Shown here piece after piece: positions 1-9,772 of a DNA stretch of 49,935 bases. This DNA is from Planctomycetaceae bacterium (GTDB taxonomy: Bacteria; Planctomycetota; Planctomycetia; Pirellulales; Pirellulaceae). The stretch covers positions 1-49,935 of the forward strand of contig RECD01000166.1 of NCBI GenBank assembly GCA_007694185.1, given 5' to 3'. Positions within the stretch are counted from its first letter, which is position 1. Each line of letters opens with the position of its first letter. A program made the position numbers and the translations under genes. The notes under the pieces are model-generated. The model was not told where the DNA came from. It worked only from the letters and a program-made list of their open reading frames with translations, and made no database searches.

Positions 1-606
1 TGACCAGTTTATGATAAAGCTTTAGGGCTTGATTCAGCTTCAACTTCACCTCTTTCGCTTCCTTCTTGATTTGGGAAATGAAGGCGCTGTTGGCACTGGC
101 GCCCTGCCGAATGATCTTGTCCAGAGCCTCAACTCGAGATTGCTGGGTTTCCAACGCGAACTTCAAGTCGGAATCCCAGGCTTGCTGAGTCGACTTGATC
201 GCGGCGGCCACGTCGATCAATTGGTTCTTGATTCCGGCGGCTACGGCCTTATAGGCATCCGAATTGACCCCACCCAGTTTGAGCTTCGTGTCAATTGGCG
301 CCATGCTCTTGCGAGGTTCGCTAAGCGCCCACTTTTCGTGCTCGTTAAACAACCGCTCGCCTTCCTTGACGAACTGCTTCAAATTTTTCTTGATCAGGTC
401 AATTTCATAGTCGCAGGAAATTTTGGGTGTGGGGGACAAATGATCCCCGCTCTTGATCCCATCTTGCATTTTTTCATCGTTGCCTTTTCGAGACTCAGGC
501 TTTGCTTCTTGATCGCAACGAAGTCCGCTTCATACGCCTGTGATTTCTTCACCCATTCCTGTCCGATCTTGATCGCTTGCTTGATCTGGTTGTCAAACTG
601 TCCCAT
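1..606 (-). CDS. Partial coiled-coil-type hypothetical protein with a one-base frameshift
   Basis: No family is recognised. Reading begins at ATG 606 (MGQFDNQIKQAIKIGQEWVKK) and in that frame stops at 394. From about position 475 downward the next frame over carries on in the same style, Lys/Glu/Ala-rich and helical (DYEIDLIKKNLKQF, then KSTQQAWDSDLKFALETQQS, ISQIKKEAKEVKLKLNQALK), and runs open off the left edge. The switch falls in a six-A run (470-475 on the coding strand). One extra A would fuse the frames as ...TMKK-MQDGIKSGD... An annotation pipeline would probably report only the downstream part from ATG 469. The product looks cytoplasmic, without signal peptide or membrane segments. 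Alternatives are a true inactivating deletion, an assembly error in the homopolymer, or slippage. That both halves are coding is seen in the sequence; that they were once one gene is inference. Confidence 0.65.
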
Positions 607-1159
607 CGAAGTCTTGCCCTATCGATGGTTGGTGAGGAAGTGGTTTAACGATTCGCGTGATCGCTTACCGGTGCCATGCAGGGTTGGTGGTGACGGTAGT
701 CGACCGGGGCGTACGCCGCCCCACTGCTTCCGCTCCCCGGTCTCGTCCGGTCATTCCCCGGTCGTCCCATATCCCGACTGTTCGGATGCGATCGAACGGA
801 GGATAGCATCGCGACGAGGCATATGCCAGGAAAATTTGACCGTCGACGAAGAATGAGGTTCCTTCGGTTGAAGCGTGCTTGATGCGGCACATCGAGTCGT
901 CGGGCAGCTTCAGAAGCTCTCAATCTCGGATGCCAGGATGCTGCCGTATCAGGTTTTTGATTTCGTTGGCCATCCGGTAGTCCACGGTGCGAACGTGGCT
1001 GGCGGCGTAGCCGAGACCGATCTGGACGGATTGTGCCATCCATGCGCGGTGGCTGACGCAGGCTCGGGTGGGGCAAATGAGCCCGCTGGGGATGCTGTCT
1101 TCGCTTAGGCGGCCAAACCGATGGATTGTCGCCGGAAGCGGCGAGCTTCGCGGGGGAAA
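607..1159. other. 553-bp stretch without a convincing gene
   Basis: Short open frames exist on both strands but none has a recognisable domain. On the minus strand a protein-like stretch (SHVRTVDYRMANEIKNLIRQ, then after a stop ASTEGTSFFVDGQIFLAYAS) is broken by a TGA near 920, so it may be gene debris. A hairpin with stem GGGGCG/CGCCCC lies at 706-722 in a sequence that resembles planctomycete dispersed repeats. Confidence 0.4.
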
Positions 1160-2101
1160 TCACCCCCGTGTCTTTGCTGGCTCATCCTTGGCCGATGCGG
1201 CGTCCTCTCCGGCCTGCTCGGGAAATGGCTTGGGAGTCGGCGGCGAGTCGGTCACGGCCTCGGAATGCTCATTGTTTGGTTGTCCGCCACCCGATTGACC
1301 GTTGTCAGCCTTTCGCATCGGCATCCGCAGCATCCGGATCAGCGGCGTCGTGTCGCGCGACTGGCGCATCTCAGCCAGCCCCAATTCCAAAGTCGCGTGG
1401 TCACCGCGAGGCTGATCGCGGTAAGTTCCGAAGATCCGGTCCCACCAGGGCAGGTTGAAGCCGTAGTTCGAATTGGTCTCGTCCCGCAGCACCGAATGAT
1501 GGACGCGGTGCATGTCGGGGGTGACGACGAACAGCCTCAAGATCCGGTCGATGACCAGCGGCATTCGTACGTTGCTGTGGTTGAACACCGCGGTCGCGTT
1601 CAACACGATCTCGAACAGAATCACGTCGCTGGGGCGAGCCCCCAACAGGATCGCGGCGACGCACTTGATCCCCATCGAAATCAGGATTTCGACCGTGTGA
1701 AACCGCAACCCGCTGGTGGCGTCCAGATCGAGGTCGGCATGGTGAACCTGGTGGAACCGCCAAAACATCGGGATGCGGTGCGACGCGACGTGCTGGCCGT
1801 AGATCACCAAGTCGAGGACCAGCAGGATCAAGATTGTCTCCAACCACCCCGGTAGGCTGAGCAGCGGCATCAACCCGAACCCTTGGCCTCGCGCCCAGCC
1901 CGCCGCCGCGGCCGCGGACAAGACCGGGATCAACCGCACGACGAGCGTGTTGAATACGTTCAGGCCGAGATTGTTCGCCGCCCGGCCCCCCCGGCCGACG
2001 GTCAGTGTGCGGCGGGGCGCGAGGCTTTCCCACAAGCTCATCACGACCAACACGCCGACGAAAACCGCCAGCCTCAGAAACGCTTCGCTACGCCAATCCA
2101 T
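1160..2101 (-). CDS. Fatty acid hydroxylase / sterol desaturase family membrane protein
   Basis: A 313-residue integral membrane di-iron enzyme of the ERG3/fatty-acid-hydroxylase superfamily, which hydroxylates or desaturates lipid substrates using O2. Four or five hydrophobic segments are visible (for example AFLRLAVFVGVLVVMSLW at the N-terminus and ETILILLVLDLVIY near residue 90). The histidine ligands follow in family order: HVASH about residue 103, HQVHH about 117, a single FNHSN His in the middle, and HRVHH about 198, followed by NSNYGFNLPWWDRIFGTY, the usual closing motif. About 60 residues beyond the core are Pro/Glu/Ala-rich and probably disordered. It precedes nothing in an obvious operon; the next gene ends 97 bp upstream on the same strand. 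The substrate cannot be read from sequence. Confidence 0.9.
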   Translation of the reverse strand: MDWRSEAFLRLAVFVGVLVVMSLWESLAPRRTLTVGRGGRAANNLGLNVFNTLVVRLIPVLSAAAAAGWARGQGFGLMPLLSLPGWLETILILLVLDLVIYGQHVASHRIPMFWRFHQVHHADLDLDATSGLRFHTVEILISMGIKCVAAILLGARPSDVILFEIVLNATAVFNHSNVRMPLVIDRILRLFVVTPDMHRVHHSVLRDETNSNYGFNLPWWDRIFGTYRDQPRGDHATLELGLAEMRQSRDTTPLIRMLRMPMRKADNGQSGGGQPNNEHSEAVTDSPPTPKPFPEQAGEDAASAKDEPAKTRG

Positions 2102-2198
2102 GTTAAGCCCTTTCGGGGCACTCCCACTTCTGGTTCAACCCGGAATCGACACTACCGGAAGTCATTATTAACCACCGGCCGTTGAAATCTCCGTCGGC

Positions 2199-5100
2199 TC
2201 AGGACGCGTTCGCCTGGGCCGCGCGGGCGAGCAACATCACATCACTATCCGCCGCACCCATCGGATCGGCCCCGATCGTCCCGACCAGTTCTTCCAAGTA
2301 CTCAGTGGAACTGACTCGCTTCAAGTAATCTTTGGCGTACTGCAACCGCTTTTCAAGCTGCAACTCCTCGACGACGTCGAGGTGATGCGGATCGGCCATG
2401 TAATCTTCGATCCGACGTTTCGCCTGCTGCCACAACTCGACATCGCGATATTGCTTGGTCTGCAACCGCTGTTGATACCACTCGCTGGCCAACATTGCGT
2501 CCCGCGTGAACAGCGCCCGGACGGCCGGGCTGCCGGCGTCGTGACCTTCGAAGTCGCCATGTGCCATGATGCTCAAGAGCGCCTTCAGCGGCGGGCAGGC
2601 CAACTCGTACGTGCCGTCGTCGAAGTACCGCTGCGCGACCCGCTGCTGGGCTTCGGCGATGTGCAGGATTCCATCCGCATAGGAATCGAAATCCTGCAAT
2701 TCCGGCTGGAGGATCTCGTCGGTGAACACCTTGCTGGGGTTATCAAAAACTCGCGCCAAGTAGGTCCGGACGAATTTAGACGTAGCCCGGTAACCGAGCC
2801 GGCTGGCGGGAATCACCGTGCCGTTGTGGGTGAAATCCTCCAGCTTTTCCAACATCCCGTTGGCGATCAATGCCGCCGGGTCGCGTTCCTCCGGCCCCAA
2901 CCGACAGAAGATCTCGGGGATCAACAAACTGATGTCGTGCCCGACTTCGAACCGCGGGCCGATGTGTCCCGCCGGGGTGCTGAAACCGCCCAACCCCGTC
3001 AGGATCATCGAGACGATCGTGGCGTTCAGGTCGGCCGTCGTCGGCAGCATGTTGAACGGCCCCTTGGTCAGCGCCCCTTCGCTGCCGGCTCCCGTCGTGC
3101 TGGGACTCTTCCCCGTCAACGAGCTGACGTAGTCCATCAGCAGTTCAGGCAGTTCCTGATAATGCAGCGGGTTGTAGACGGCCAACGACCGGATCCCTGC
3201 GGCAGCATCGGGCGGGTTGTTGCGGCGGCCACCCAGGACCGCCCCCACGGGGACGTGTACCGGGTGATCGTCGGGGATCGCCCGAAACAGTTGCATGCCG
3301 CGGTAGGCGACATAGGTATCTCGCGCGTGGACCATGTCCGGACGATCCTGCAAGTAACGCGGGTTCTTGCTGGGGACGTTGTCCGGGGGCATTCGCCGCG
3401 GGTGCGCGCTGCTGACGACGTAGGTCGACTTCGCCTTGACACTCGCCTCCAGCATCTCCCGCATCGGGTCGGTAAACTTTTCGAAGTCGATCACGTCCTC
3501 CACGATCTGCTCGGCCTCGACCAGCCGGATCGGTTCGAAGTTGCTGACGAAATTGCCCGGCCGCGCCAAGTCGATCTCGGTCTGCTTGTCGAGCCCGCGG
3601 TGGATCGCGTCGTCCGGCCGCTGGAACAGGCGGTACTCACAATTCTCGACGAACTTATAACTGTGCGCTTCGCTGACCGAAGGACCGAGCGGCCCCAGAC
3701 GCCTGGCCGGCACCACCACGCTGGCGCTGATGTCATCTTCTCGCTGGACCTTCGAGGCGGCGATGAAGTCCTGACGCAGCTTGAACGTCCGCCAACGGTG
3801 TTCGTCCAGCCCGACCCGCAGGTAGGTGCCGACCAACGCCCGGTCGCCGAATTTCAATTCGTGCCCCGGCGACCCGTTGACGATGTCGACGCCGAAGTAC
3901 CTTCTCCAATGCTCGTGGATCTTCGGCTCGGTGAACCGCTTGATGATCAACGCCATCGCGTAGACGCGGTCGGGAATCGTTTCCAGCCAAGCGTTGTACT
4001 CGTCGCTGTAGTCGGGCGATTCGGTCAACAACTGGATGACGCTGCCCAAACTCCGATCCTCGGCGAGCACCGCACGGCTCGGCTTTTCCTTATAGTCCGG
4101 CCGATTCTTGTAATCGGCGTTCCACCGGTCCTGATAGTTCCGCGTGAAGATCTCGTCGAGCTTTTCGAAGTCCTCATCGATGTCCGCGACGAAGATCGGA
4201 CCATACAGCATGTAGTCCTTCAGACTCTTGCTGATCTCGCTCTTGCCGCCGCCGGAGACCGTGCAGGGCTTGTGGCAGAAAACGCCTTCACCGACCGTCC
4301 CGACCAGTCGCCATGACGGCGCGTTGGGGTGGCGTTCCAGTCGGATCTTATAGCCGCTCGGGGCGATGTAAACGTTCTGCGGCTTCAGCGGAATGCGGTG
4401 TTCCTCCCCGTCGCGGTGCCACAGGATGCTTCGCTGGGACAACACCGCTTTGGCGTCTTCGGGGATGTAGAACACGGTCGGCCAGGTTTTATCGACGCCG
4501 TATCCTTCCGGGCGGACGTCGATGAAGGACGAGTAATCGCGCGCCACATCGGCGAACGTGCGATCATTGTAGCGGCGGCTGTTGACCTGAAAGCCGTCGC
4601 CCAACGAATACGACGCGAACGCCAATGCCCCGCCGGCATGCTCTTCCTCGACCCCACCCATCAGGTTCGCGGCGTAGCTGAGCTGCGTCTTGACTTCCTT
4701 CTTGCAGTAGCCGTAGTAATTGTCGGCGATCAGGGTCACGACGACACCGCTGGTGTCGCGGCAGGTCAATTTGAATGCCGTCCCGTCGTTGTACTTTTCA
4801 TGCGGGTCGCGGTAACACATCGAATCGCGCCGCTGTTGCTCGGTCGCCTTGTCCCAATGGGGCAGCCCGAGTTCTCGCTTGGTCAAGTGCACCAAGTGCG
4901 GGGCCAGGATCACACAACCCGTGTGGCCGCTCCAATGATAGACGTCCAATCCCGCGTCGTTTTCGGCGATCAACGGGTCGCCGGCGTTGCCGAAAATCGA
5001 TTCGACGAAGTCGAGGTTGCTGACCAACGACGCCGGAGCGAAAAATCGCACCTCCATCGTCCGCTCTTCGCAGTACCCCGGAACCGCGGGCCGCACGATC

Positions 5101-5744
5101 GGACGCAGCAACAACGACACCCACGTCGTCGACGGCTGCGTCGATTCGCTGGTGTAGGGCAACAGCAGCATCTCGTCCGGCGGGTTCATCGCGTGCCGGA
5201 ACAGCTCCGCGTAAACATGCTTGGGGACCGTCCGCTTGTCGCCCGGGATCGGAAGTCCCCCTTCGACGATATGAAACGTCCCCGCCGTCGTCCGCCGGTC
5301 GCTGGCCGGGTTGTTCAACACGCCGTTGTAACAGCGATGCGAACTGATCAGGCTGTTCTGGAACTTGTCACCCCGGATCGGCAGACTCAATTTCCGCGCC
5401 ATGCCGTGGCGGTCCAGGACGAGCGACCTGGTAGGCAACCGCAGCGGCGAGTCGCCGACGACGTCCTCGAAATACCGCCCCAAAAAACCCTCGATCCGCT
5501 GGTCGACCGGCGGCAGTGTCCCGGCCAACAACCGCGTCTTCTCACGCAGACTTTCCAGCATCCCTCGCGAAAAGGCCGTCATCGCCGAATCGCTGGCGTC
5601 ATCCAGCGGCGGCATCAACCCCGCCGCGGCCAATTGCAGGTCGAGATAGTGCTTCAGGTTCACCAGTTCCGCAGTGTCGTTCGCCCGCTCGCGGTCCCAG
5701 CCCAACGTCAGTTGCAGCTTTTCCGGTGTCGTTTGCTTGATCAT
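2199..5744 (-). CDS. Large 1,181-residue protein, probable diphosphate-type phosphoenolpyruvate carboxykinase
   Basis: A very long soluble protein without signal peptide or membrane segments. Its size (about 132 kDa) and general character match the PPi-type PEP carboxykinases described from Propionibacterium and Entamoeba, which interconvert oxaloacetate plus PPi with PEP, CO2 and phosphate. I recognise this by family feel and length rather than by aligned catalytic residues. A glycine-rich phosphate-binding-like motif, TVSGGGKSEISKS, lies near residue 490-505. Other dense, conserved-looking blocks are DVYHWSGHTGCVILAPH near 300 and GGFSTPAGHIGPRFEVGHD near 940. I chose the ATG at 5744 (MIKQTTPEKLQLTLGW) because the 61 codons upstream are Arg/Gly-rich and not protein-like. 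The gene stands alone, divergent from the DUF1549 gene. If the call is right it would give PPi-linked anaplerosis or gluconeogenesis; otherwise it is a conserved large protein of unknown function. Confidence 0.6.
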   Translation of the reverse strand: MIKQTTPEKLQLTLGWDRERANDTAELVNLKHYLDLQLAAAGLMPPLDDASDSAMTAFSRGMLESLREKTRLLAGTLPPVDQRIEGFLGRYFEDVVGDSPLRLPTRSLVLDRHGMARKLSLPIRGDKFQNSLISSHRCYNGVLNNPASDRRTTAGTFHIVEGGLPIPGDKRTVPKHVYAELFRHAMNPPDEMLLLPYTSESTQPSTTWVSLLLRPIVRPAVPGYCEERTMEVRFFAPASLVSNLDFVESIFGNAGDPLIAENDAGLDVYHWSGHTGCVILAPHLVHLTKRELGLPHWDKATEQQRRDSMCYRDPHEKYNDGTAFKLTCRDTSGVVVTLIADNYYGYCKKEVKTQLSYAANLMGGVEEEHAGGALAFASYSLGDGFQVNSRRYNDRTFADVARDYSSFIDVRPEGYGVDKTWPTVFYIPEDAKAVLSQRSILWHRDGEEHRIPLKPQNVYIAPSGYKIRLERHPNAPSWRLVGTVGEGVFCHKPCTVSGGGKSEISKSLKDYMLYGPIFVADIDEDFEKLDEIFTRNYQDRWNADYKNRPDYKEKPSRAVLAEDRSLGSVIQLLTESPDYSDEYNAWLETIPDRVYAMALIIKRFTEPKIHEHWRRYFGVDIVNGSPGHELKFGDRALVGTYLRVGLDEHRWRTFKLRQDFIAASKVQREDDISASVVVPARRLGPLGPSVSEAHSYKFVENCEYRLFQRPDDAIHRGLDKQTEIDLARPGNFVSNFEPIRLVEAEQIVEDVIDFEKFTDPMREMLEASVKAKSTYVVSSAHPRRMPPDNVPSKNPRYLQDRPDMVHARDTYVAYRGMQLFRAIPDDHPVHVPVGAVLGGRRNNPPDAAAGIRSLAVYNPLHYQELPELLMDYVSSLTGKSPSTTGAGSEGALTKGPFNMLPTTADLNATIVSMILTGLGGFSTPAGHIGPRFEVGHDISLLIPEIFCRLGPEERDPAALIANGMLEKLEDFTHNGTVIPASRLGYRATSKFVRTYLARVFDNPSKVFTDEILQPELQDFDSYADGILHIAEAQQRVAQRYFDDGTYELACPPLKALLSIMAHGDFEGHDAGSPAVRALFTRDAMLASEWYQQRLQTKQYRDVELWQQAKRRIEDYMADPHHLDVVEELQLEKRLQYAKDYLKRVSSTEYLEELVGTIGADPMGAADSDVMLLARAAQANAS

Positions 5745-6250
5745 CAACTTGCCCCATGCTTCGAAAAGTCGGATGGATCGCCGACCGAGCGACCCCTCGC
5801 AGGATAACAGATGCCGCTCACAGAAAAATCGACGAACGGGCCGCTTTTCACGCCCCCGATAAGGGCCGCAAAGCTTCTCCGCATACCCATATTGAACGCT
5901 GCCTCGCGATCGTTCGCCCCCCGCCAACCGGTCTCAGCCGCGAAGGGGCAGCCAAGCGGGTTTGGCGGGAGCTCAAGGTGAACTCAGTTCGCCTTGCGCG
6001 GAAACTCGCCGTTCCCGAAAGGTCGTCGAAAACGCGCGCTGCTCGGTCGGACGATCGGTTTTTTGGTAGAATGGGGCGTGATCGAGTTCCATCGAACTCC
6101 GCTCACCGTTCCCGAGCGTCGCTCTCCGGTTCGCTCCCCCACCTCCAGGTCCCGCCCGGTATGTTGTCGCATCTCAACCTCTCTAACCCCACGCGGCGGT
6201 CGGTCCGACAGATCGCCCCACAACCCGCTGCCGTCGTCGACTTCCGATTC
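5745..6250. other. Divergent intergenic region between the PEPCK-like gene and the DUF1549/DUF1553 gene
   Basis: About 500 bp between two divergent starts, so promoters for both should lie here. A T-rich patch with TAGAAT near 6058-6070 could be a -10 element for the rightward gene, but no convincing -35 partner is visible. An in-frame ATG at 6161 could extend the rightward gene by 30 codons. Nothing else stands out. Confidence 0.3.
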
Positions 6251-9200
6251 ATGCCCGCGGCGAGATTCGTGGTCGCCGCCCGGTTCGGAATCGTTGCCGT
6301 GACCGCGATCGGTTGCCTCTTGGGATCGCTACCGGCGGCGTCCGCTGCCGAGATCGATTTCAATCGTGACATCAAACCGCTGCTGTCGAATCAGTGTTTT
6401 TTCTGTCACGGACCCGACGAAGCCGAACGCCAAGGGGGCCTCGACGGCTTGCGGCTCGATACCCAAGAGGGGGCCCATGCCGACCAAGGTGGCCACGCGG
6501 CGATCGTGCCCGGCGACGCGGCGGCGAGCGAATTGATCCGGCGAATCACGTCGGATGACGACGGCGAAGTGATGCCGCCGCCAGGCACCGGCCGTCGGCT
6601 GACGCCTGCCGAGGTCGAACTGATGAGCCGCTGGATCGATGAGGGCGGCGACTACGCGACGCACTGGAGTTACGTGCCGCCGACCCGCCCCGATCCGCCA
6701 CCGGTCGCCCAAACCGATTGGCCACGCAACCCGATCGACCAGTTCATTTTGGCGAGGTTGGAATCCGAAGGCCTCCGCCCTCAACCGCCGGCCGATCCCC
6801 ACGCCTTGGTCCGCCGCCTGGCGCTCGACCTAACGGGACTGCCGCCGACCCCGGCCGAAACGCTCGATTTCGTGGCCGAGTACGAAGCCGATCCGTCCGT
6901 TTATGAAAAGTGGGTCGATCATTTCCTCAGCCGACCAGGCTACGGCGAACATTGGGCACGACTCTGGCTCGATCTGGCCCGCTACGCCGATTCGGCAGGC
7001 TACGCCGACGACCCGGCCCGCACGATCTGGCTTTATCGCGACTACGTGATCGATTCGATCCAACGGAACAAGCCGTTCGATCAATTCACGATCGAACAAA
7101 TCGCCGGCGACCTGTTGCCCGACCCGACCGATGAACAACGGATCGCGACCGCCTTTCACCGCAACACGCTGACGAACAACGAAGGCGGCACGGACGACGA
7201 AGAGTTCCGCAACGCGGCGATCGTCGATCGCGTCAACACGACGCTCGCCGTCTGGATGGGGACGACGATAGCCTGCGCCCAGTGCCATTCGCACAAGTAC
7301 GACCCGATCACCCATGAAGAATACTTCCGCGTCTTCGCGATCCTGAACAACACCGAAGACGCCGACCGCCGCGACGAGGCGCCGCTCCATTCGGTCTACA
7401 CCGACGATCAACGCCAAACCCGCGACGCCCTGACCGCCGAATTGGCTGCCTTGCGAGATACCCTGACCACCCCCACCCCCGAACTGCTCGCCGCACGGGA
7501 CGCGTGGGCCGCCGACTTCCCGCTCGATCTGGCCTGGCGATTCCCGGCGTCGCTCGAGGTCGTTTCCGAAGCCGCCAGCAAGGTGACGATCACGACCGAA
7601 GACGACGCCATCCCGGTCGTTTCGGTCGCCGGCGGCCCCGCCAAGGACACGTACAACGTCTCTTGGACGGCCGGAACTGCGAACGAACCGCTCCGAGCCA
7701 TCCGCTTGGAAACGCTCGCCGACCCGTCGCTCCCTGGCGGCGGACCCGGGCATGCCGGAGGCAATTTCGTGATCAACCAGGTGCGGGCCAGTTGGTCGCC
7801 GCCTGCCGAATCGCCGGTCGTCGGCCGCTTCGTCCGGATCGAAATCCCCGGCAAACGAAAGATGCTGTCGCTGGCAGAAGTCGAAATCTTCTCGTCCGGC
7901 ACCAACAACATCGCCGGCCAAGGGGCGGCTTCACAAAGCTCGACCGGCTACAACGGACCACCCGAATTGGCGATCGACGGCTACACCGACGGCCGCTACG
8001 AAACCGCCCGCTCGACAACGCACACCGAAATCTCCGACGACCCGTGGTGGGAAGTCGATCTGAAGTCTGCCGAACCGATCGAGCGGCTCGTGATCTGGAA
8101 TCGCACCGACGAAGGGACCGTCGAACGGCTGAAGGATTTTCGCGTCGCGATTTTGGGTGAGGACCGCCAGACGCTGTGGGAACAAACGGTCGCCGAACCG
8201 CCCCGGCCGAGCGTCGAGCTGGTTCCCAGCGGCCCCCGTCCGCTCCGCATCGTCCGGGCATTCGCCGCTCACCACCAAAGCGGCTTCGAACCGGCCGGTC
8301 TGCTCGATCCCGCCCCCGCGACCGGCTGGGCCGTCGGCGGCGCAACGGGTCAATCTCACGCCCTCGTCTTGATGACCGACGGCCCGGTGGCGATCCCCGT
8401 CGGCAGCCGCATCAACCTGACGATCGACCAACAATCGCCGCACGCTTCCCACACCTTGGGCCGATTTCGGATCTCGACCAGCAGCGACCCGCGGACCGAA
8501 ACTTGGGCGATGACCCCGCCCGCCGTGATCGCCGCACTCGAAATCGCCGCGGACAACCGAGACGACGCCGCTCAAAAGACGGTCACCGATTTCTACCTCG
8601 GCATGGCGCCGGCGCTGCAACCCCAGCGGCAACGCGTGAAGGAATTGGACGACCAACTGGCGAAGCTCCAGCCGATCACGGTTCCGGTGATGCGTGAGTT
8701 GCCCACGGACAAACGTCGCCAAACCCACATCCAGCTCCGCGGCAACTTCATGGTCAAAGGCGACGAGGTCCAGCCGGGAACCCCTGCCGCCTTCCATCCT
8801 TTGCCAGCCGACGTCCCGGCCGACCGATTGGCGCTCGCCAATTGGCTCGTCGATCCCGCCAACCCGCTGACCGCCCGCGTGATCGCCAACCGCTATTGGG
8901 AAAAACTCCTCGGCACCGGCATCGTCGCGACCAGCGAAGAGTTCGGCTCGCAGGGCGAATTGCCTTCCCACCCCGAGCTGCTCGATTGGTTGGCGACCGA
9001 GTTGGTTCGGCGTGATTGGGACACGCAGGCTTTGATCAAGCTGATCGTGATGTCCGCCGCCTACCGCCAAGCGTCCCAGATCACGCCGGAGGTGCTGCAA
9101 GCCGACCCTGACAATCGGCTCGTCTCCCGCGGACCACGCTTTCGGCTGACCGCCGAGACGATCCGCGATCAAGCGCTCGCCGTCGCGGGGCTGCTGAGCG

Positions 9201-9763
9201 ACAAGCGGTTCGGGCCACCCGTCAACCCGCCGCAACCCTCGATCGGGCTTTCTGCCGCTTTCGGCAGCGGCATCGATTGGAAGACGAGCGAAGGGGAAGA
9301 TCGCTACCGCCGCGGGCTCTACACCACCTGGCGTCGCTCCAATCCCTACCCCTCGATGGCGACCTTCGACGCCCCCAACCGCGAGGTTTGCACGCTCCGC
9401 CGCGGCCGCAGCAACACGCCTCTGCAAGCGCTCGTGACGCTCAACGACCCGGTCTTCGTCGAAGCCGCCCAAGGATTGGCACGACGGATGGTCACCGAAG
9501 GGGGTGACGAACCGGCCGACCGGATCGCTCACGGCTTCCTGCTCTGCTTGTCACGAACGCCGCAACCGGCCGAAGCCGAGCGGCTGCTCGAATTGTGGGA
9601 AGCGACGCTCGAAGCCTTGGCGGGACGCGAAGCCGAAGCGATGCGGCTCGCCACCGAACCGCTCGGGCCCCTTCCCACCGGAGCCGATCCGATCGAGTTG
9701 GCCGCCTGGACGGCGCTCGCCAACGTGCTGCTGAACCTCGACGAAACCCTGATGCGACGCTAG
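6251..9763 (+). CDS. Secreted cytochrome-type DUF1549/DUF1553 protein with inserted discoidin-like domain
   Basis: A 1,170-residue exported protein of the planctomycete-specific PSCyt1-PSCyt2(DUF1549)-PSD1(DUF1553) class. The signal peptide runs to about ASA32. A heme motif CFFCH (49-53) starts the cytochrome-like domain, with VMPPPG following. DUF1549 begins at NPIDQFILARLESEG near 160 and includes a second CxxCH, CAQCH (342-346). Between about 500 and 640 lies a jelly-roll-like insert (GRFVRIEIPGKRKMLSLAEVEI, then DPWWEVDLKSAEPIERLVIW), which resembles an F5/8 type C carbohydrate-binding domain. DUF1553 begins near 865 (ANPLTARVIANRYWEKLLGTG) and ends with RGRSNTPLQALVTLNDPVFVEAA. I chose ATG 6251 because it gives a clean signal peptide; ATG 6161 is the alternative. 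The DUF1501 gene follows after 9 bp, the usual co-transcribed pair. The enzymatic role of these families is not established; a periplasmic role in complex carbohydrate breakdown is inference. Confidence 0.92.
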   Translation: MPAARFVVAARFGIVAVTAIGCLLGSLPAASAAEIDFNRDIKPLLSNQCFFCHGPDEAERQGGLDGLRLDTQEGAHADQGGHAAIVPGDAAASELIRRITSDDDGEVMPPPGTGRRLTPAEVELMSRWIDEGGDYATHWSYVPPTRPDPPPVAQTDWPRNPIDQFILARLESEGLRPQPPADPHALVRRLALDLTGLPPTPAETLDFVAEYEADPSVYEKWVDHFLSRPGYGEHWARLWLDLARYADSAGYADDPARTIWLYRDYVIDSIQRNKPFDQFTIEQIAGDLLPDPTDEQRIATAFHRNTLTNNEGGTDDEEFRNAAIVDRVNTTLAVWMGTTIACAQCHSHKYDPITHEEYFRVFAILNNTEDADRRDEAPLHSVYTDDQRQTRDALTAELAALRDTLTTPTPELLAARDAWAADFPLDLAWRFPASLEVVSEAASKVTITTEDDAIPVVSVAGGPAKDTYNVSWTAGTANEPLRAIRLETLADPSLPGGGPGHAGGNFVINQVRASWSPPAESPVVGRFVRIEIPGKRKMLSLAEVEIFSSGTNNIAGQGAASQSSTGYNGPPELAIDGYTDGRYETARSTTHTEISDDPWWEVDLKSAEPIERLVIWNRTDEGTVERLKDFRVAILGEDRQTLWEQTVAEPPRPSVELVPSGPRPLRIVRAFAAHHQSGFEPAGLLDPAPATGWAVGGATGQSHALVLMTDGPVAIPVGSRINLTIDQQSPHASHTLGRFRISTSSDPRTETWAMTPPAVIAALEIAADNRDDAAQKTVTDFYLGMAPALQPQRQRVKELDDQLAKLQPITVPVMRELPTDKRRQTHIQLRGNFMVKGDEVQPGTPAAFHPLPADVPADRLALANWLVDPANPLTARVIANRYWEKLLGTGIVATSEEFGSQGELPSHPELLDWLATELVRRDWDTQALIKLIVMSAAYRQASQITPEVLQADPDNRLVSRGPRFRLTAETIRDQALAVAGLLSDKRFGPPVNPPQPSIGLSAAFGSGIDWKTSEGEDRYRRGLYTTWRRSNPYPSMATFDAPNREVCTLRRGRSNTPLQALVTLNDPVFVEAAQGLARRMVTEGGDEPADRIAHGFLLCLSRTPQPAEAERLLELWEATLEALAGREAEAMRLATEPLGPLPTGADPIELAAWTALANVLLNLDETLMRR

Positions 9764-9772
9764 GCCACCGAT

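Noticed and set aside
645-1163. 172-codon minus-strand open frame and overlapping short frames
   Set aside because: Arg/Pro/His-rich composition typical of a wrong frame in GC-rich DNA; no domain, no ribosome site. The better-looking frame here is interrupted by a stop.
2382-4316. 644-codon plus-strand open frame
   Set aside because: Exact antisense shadow of the PEPCK-like gene; composition rich in Arg, Val, Asp and Gln as expected for an antisense frame.
8000-8300. Possible frameshift inside the DUF1549/DUF1553 gene because an antisense frame is long and uninterrupted
   Set aside because: The sense frame is continuous and protein-like through the region; the long antisense frame is a codon-usage effect.
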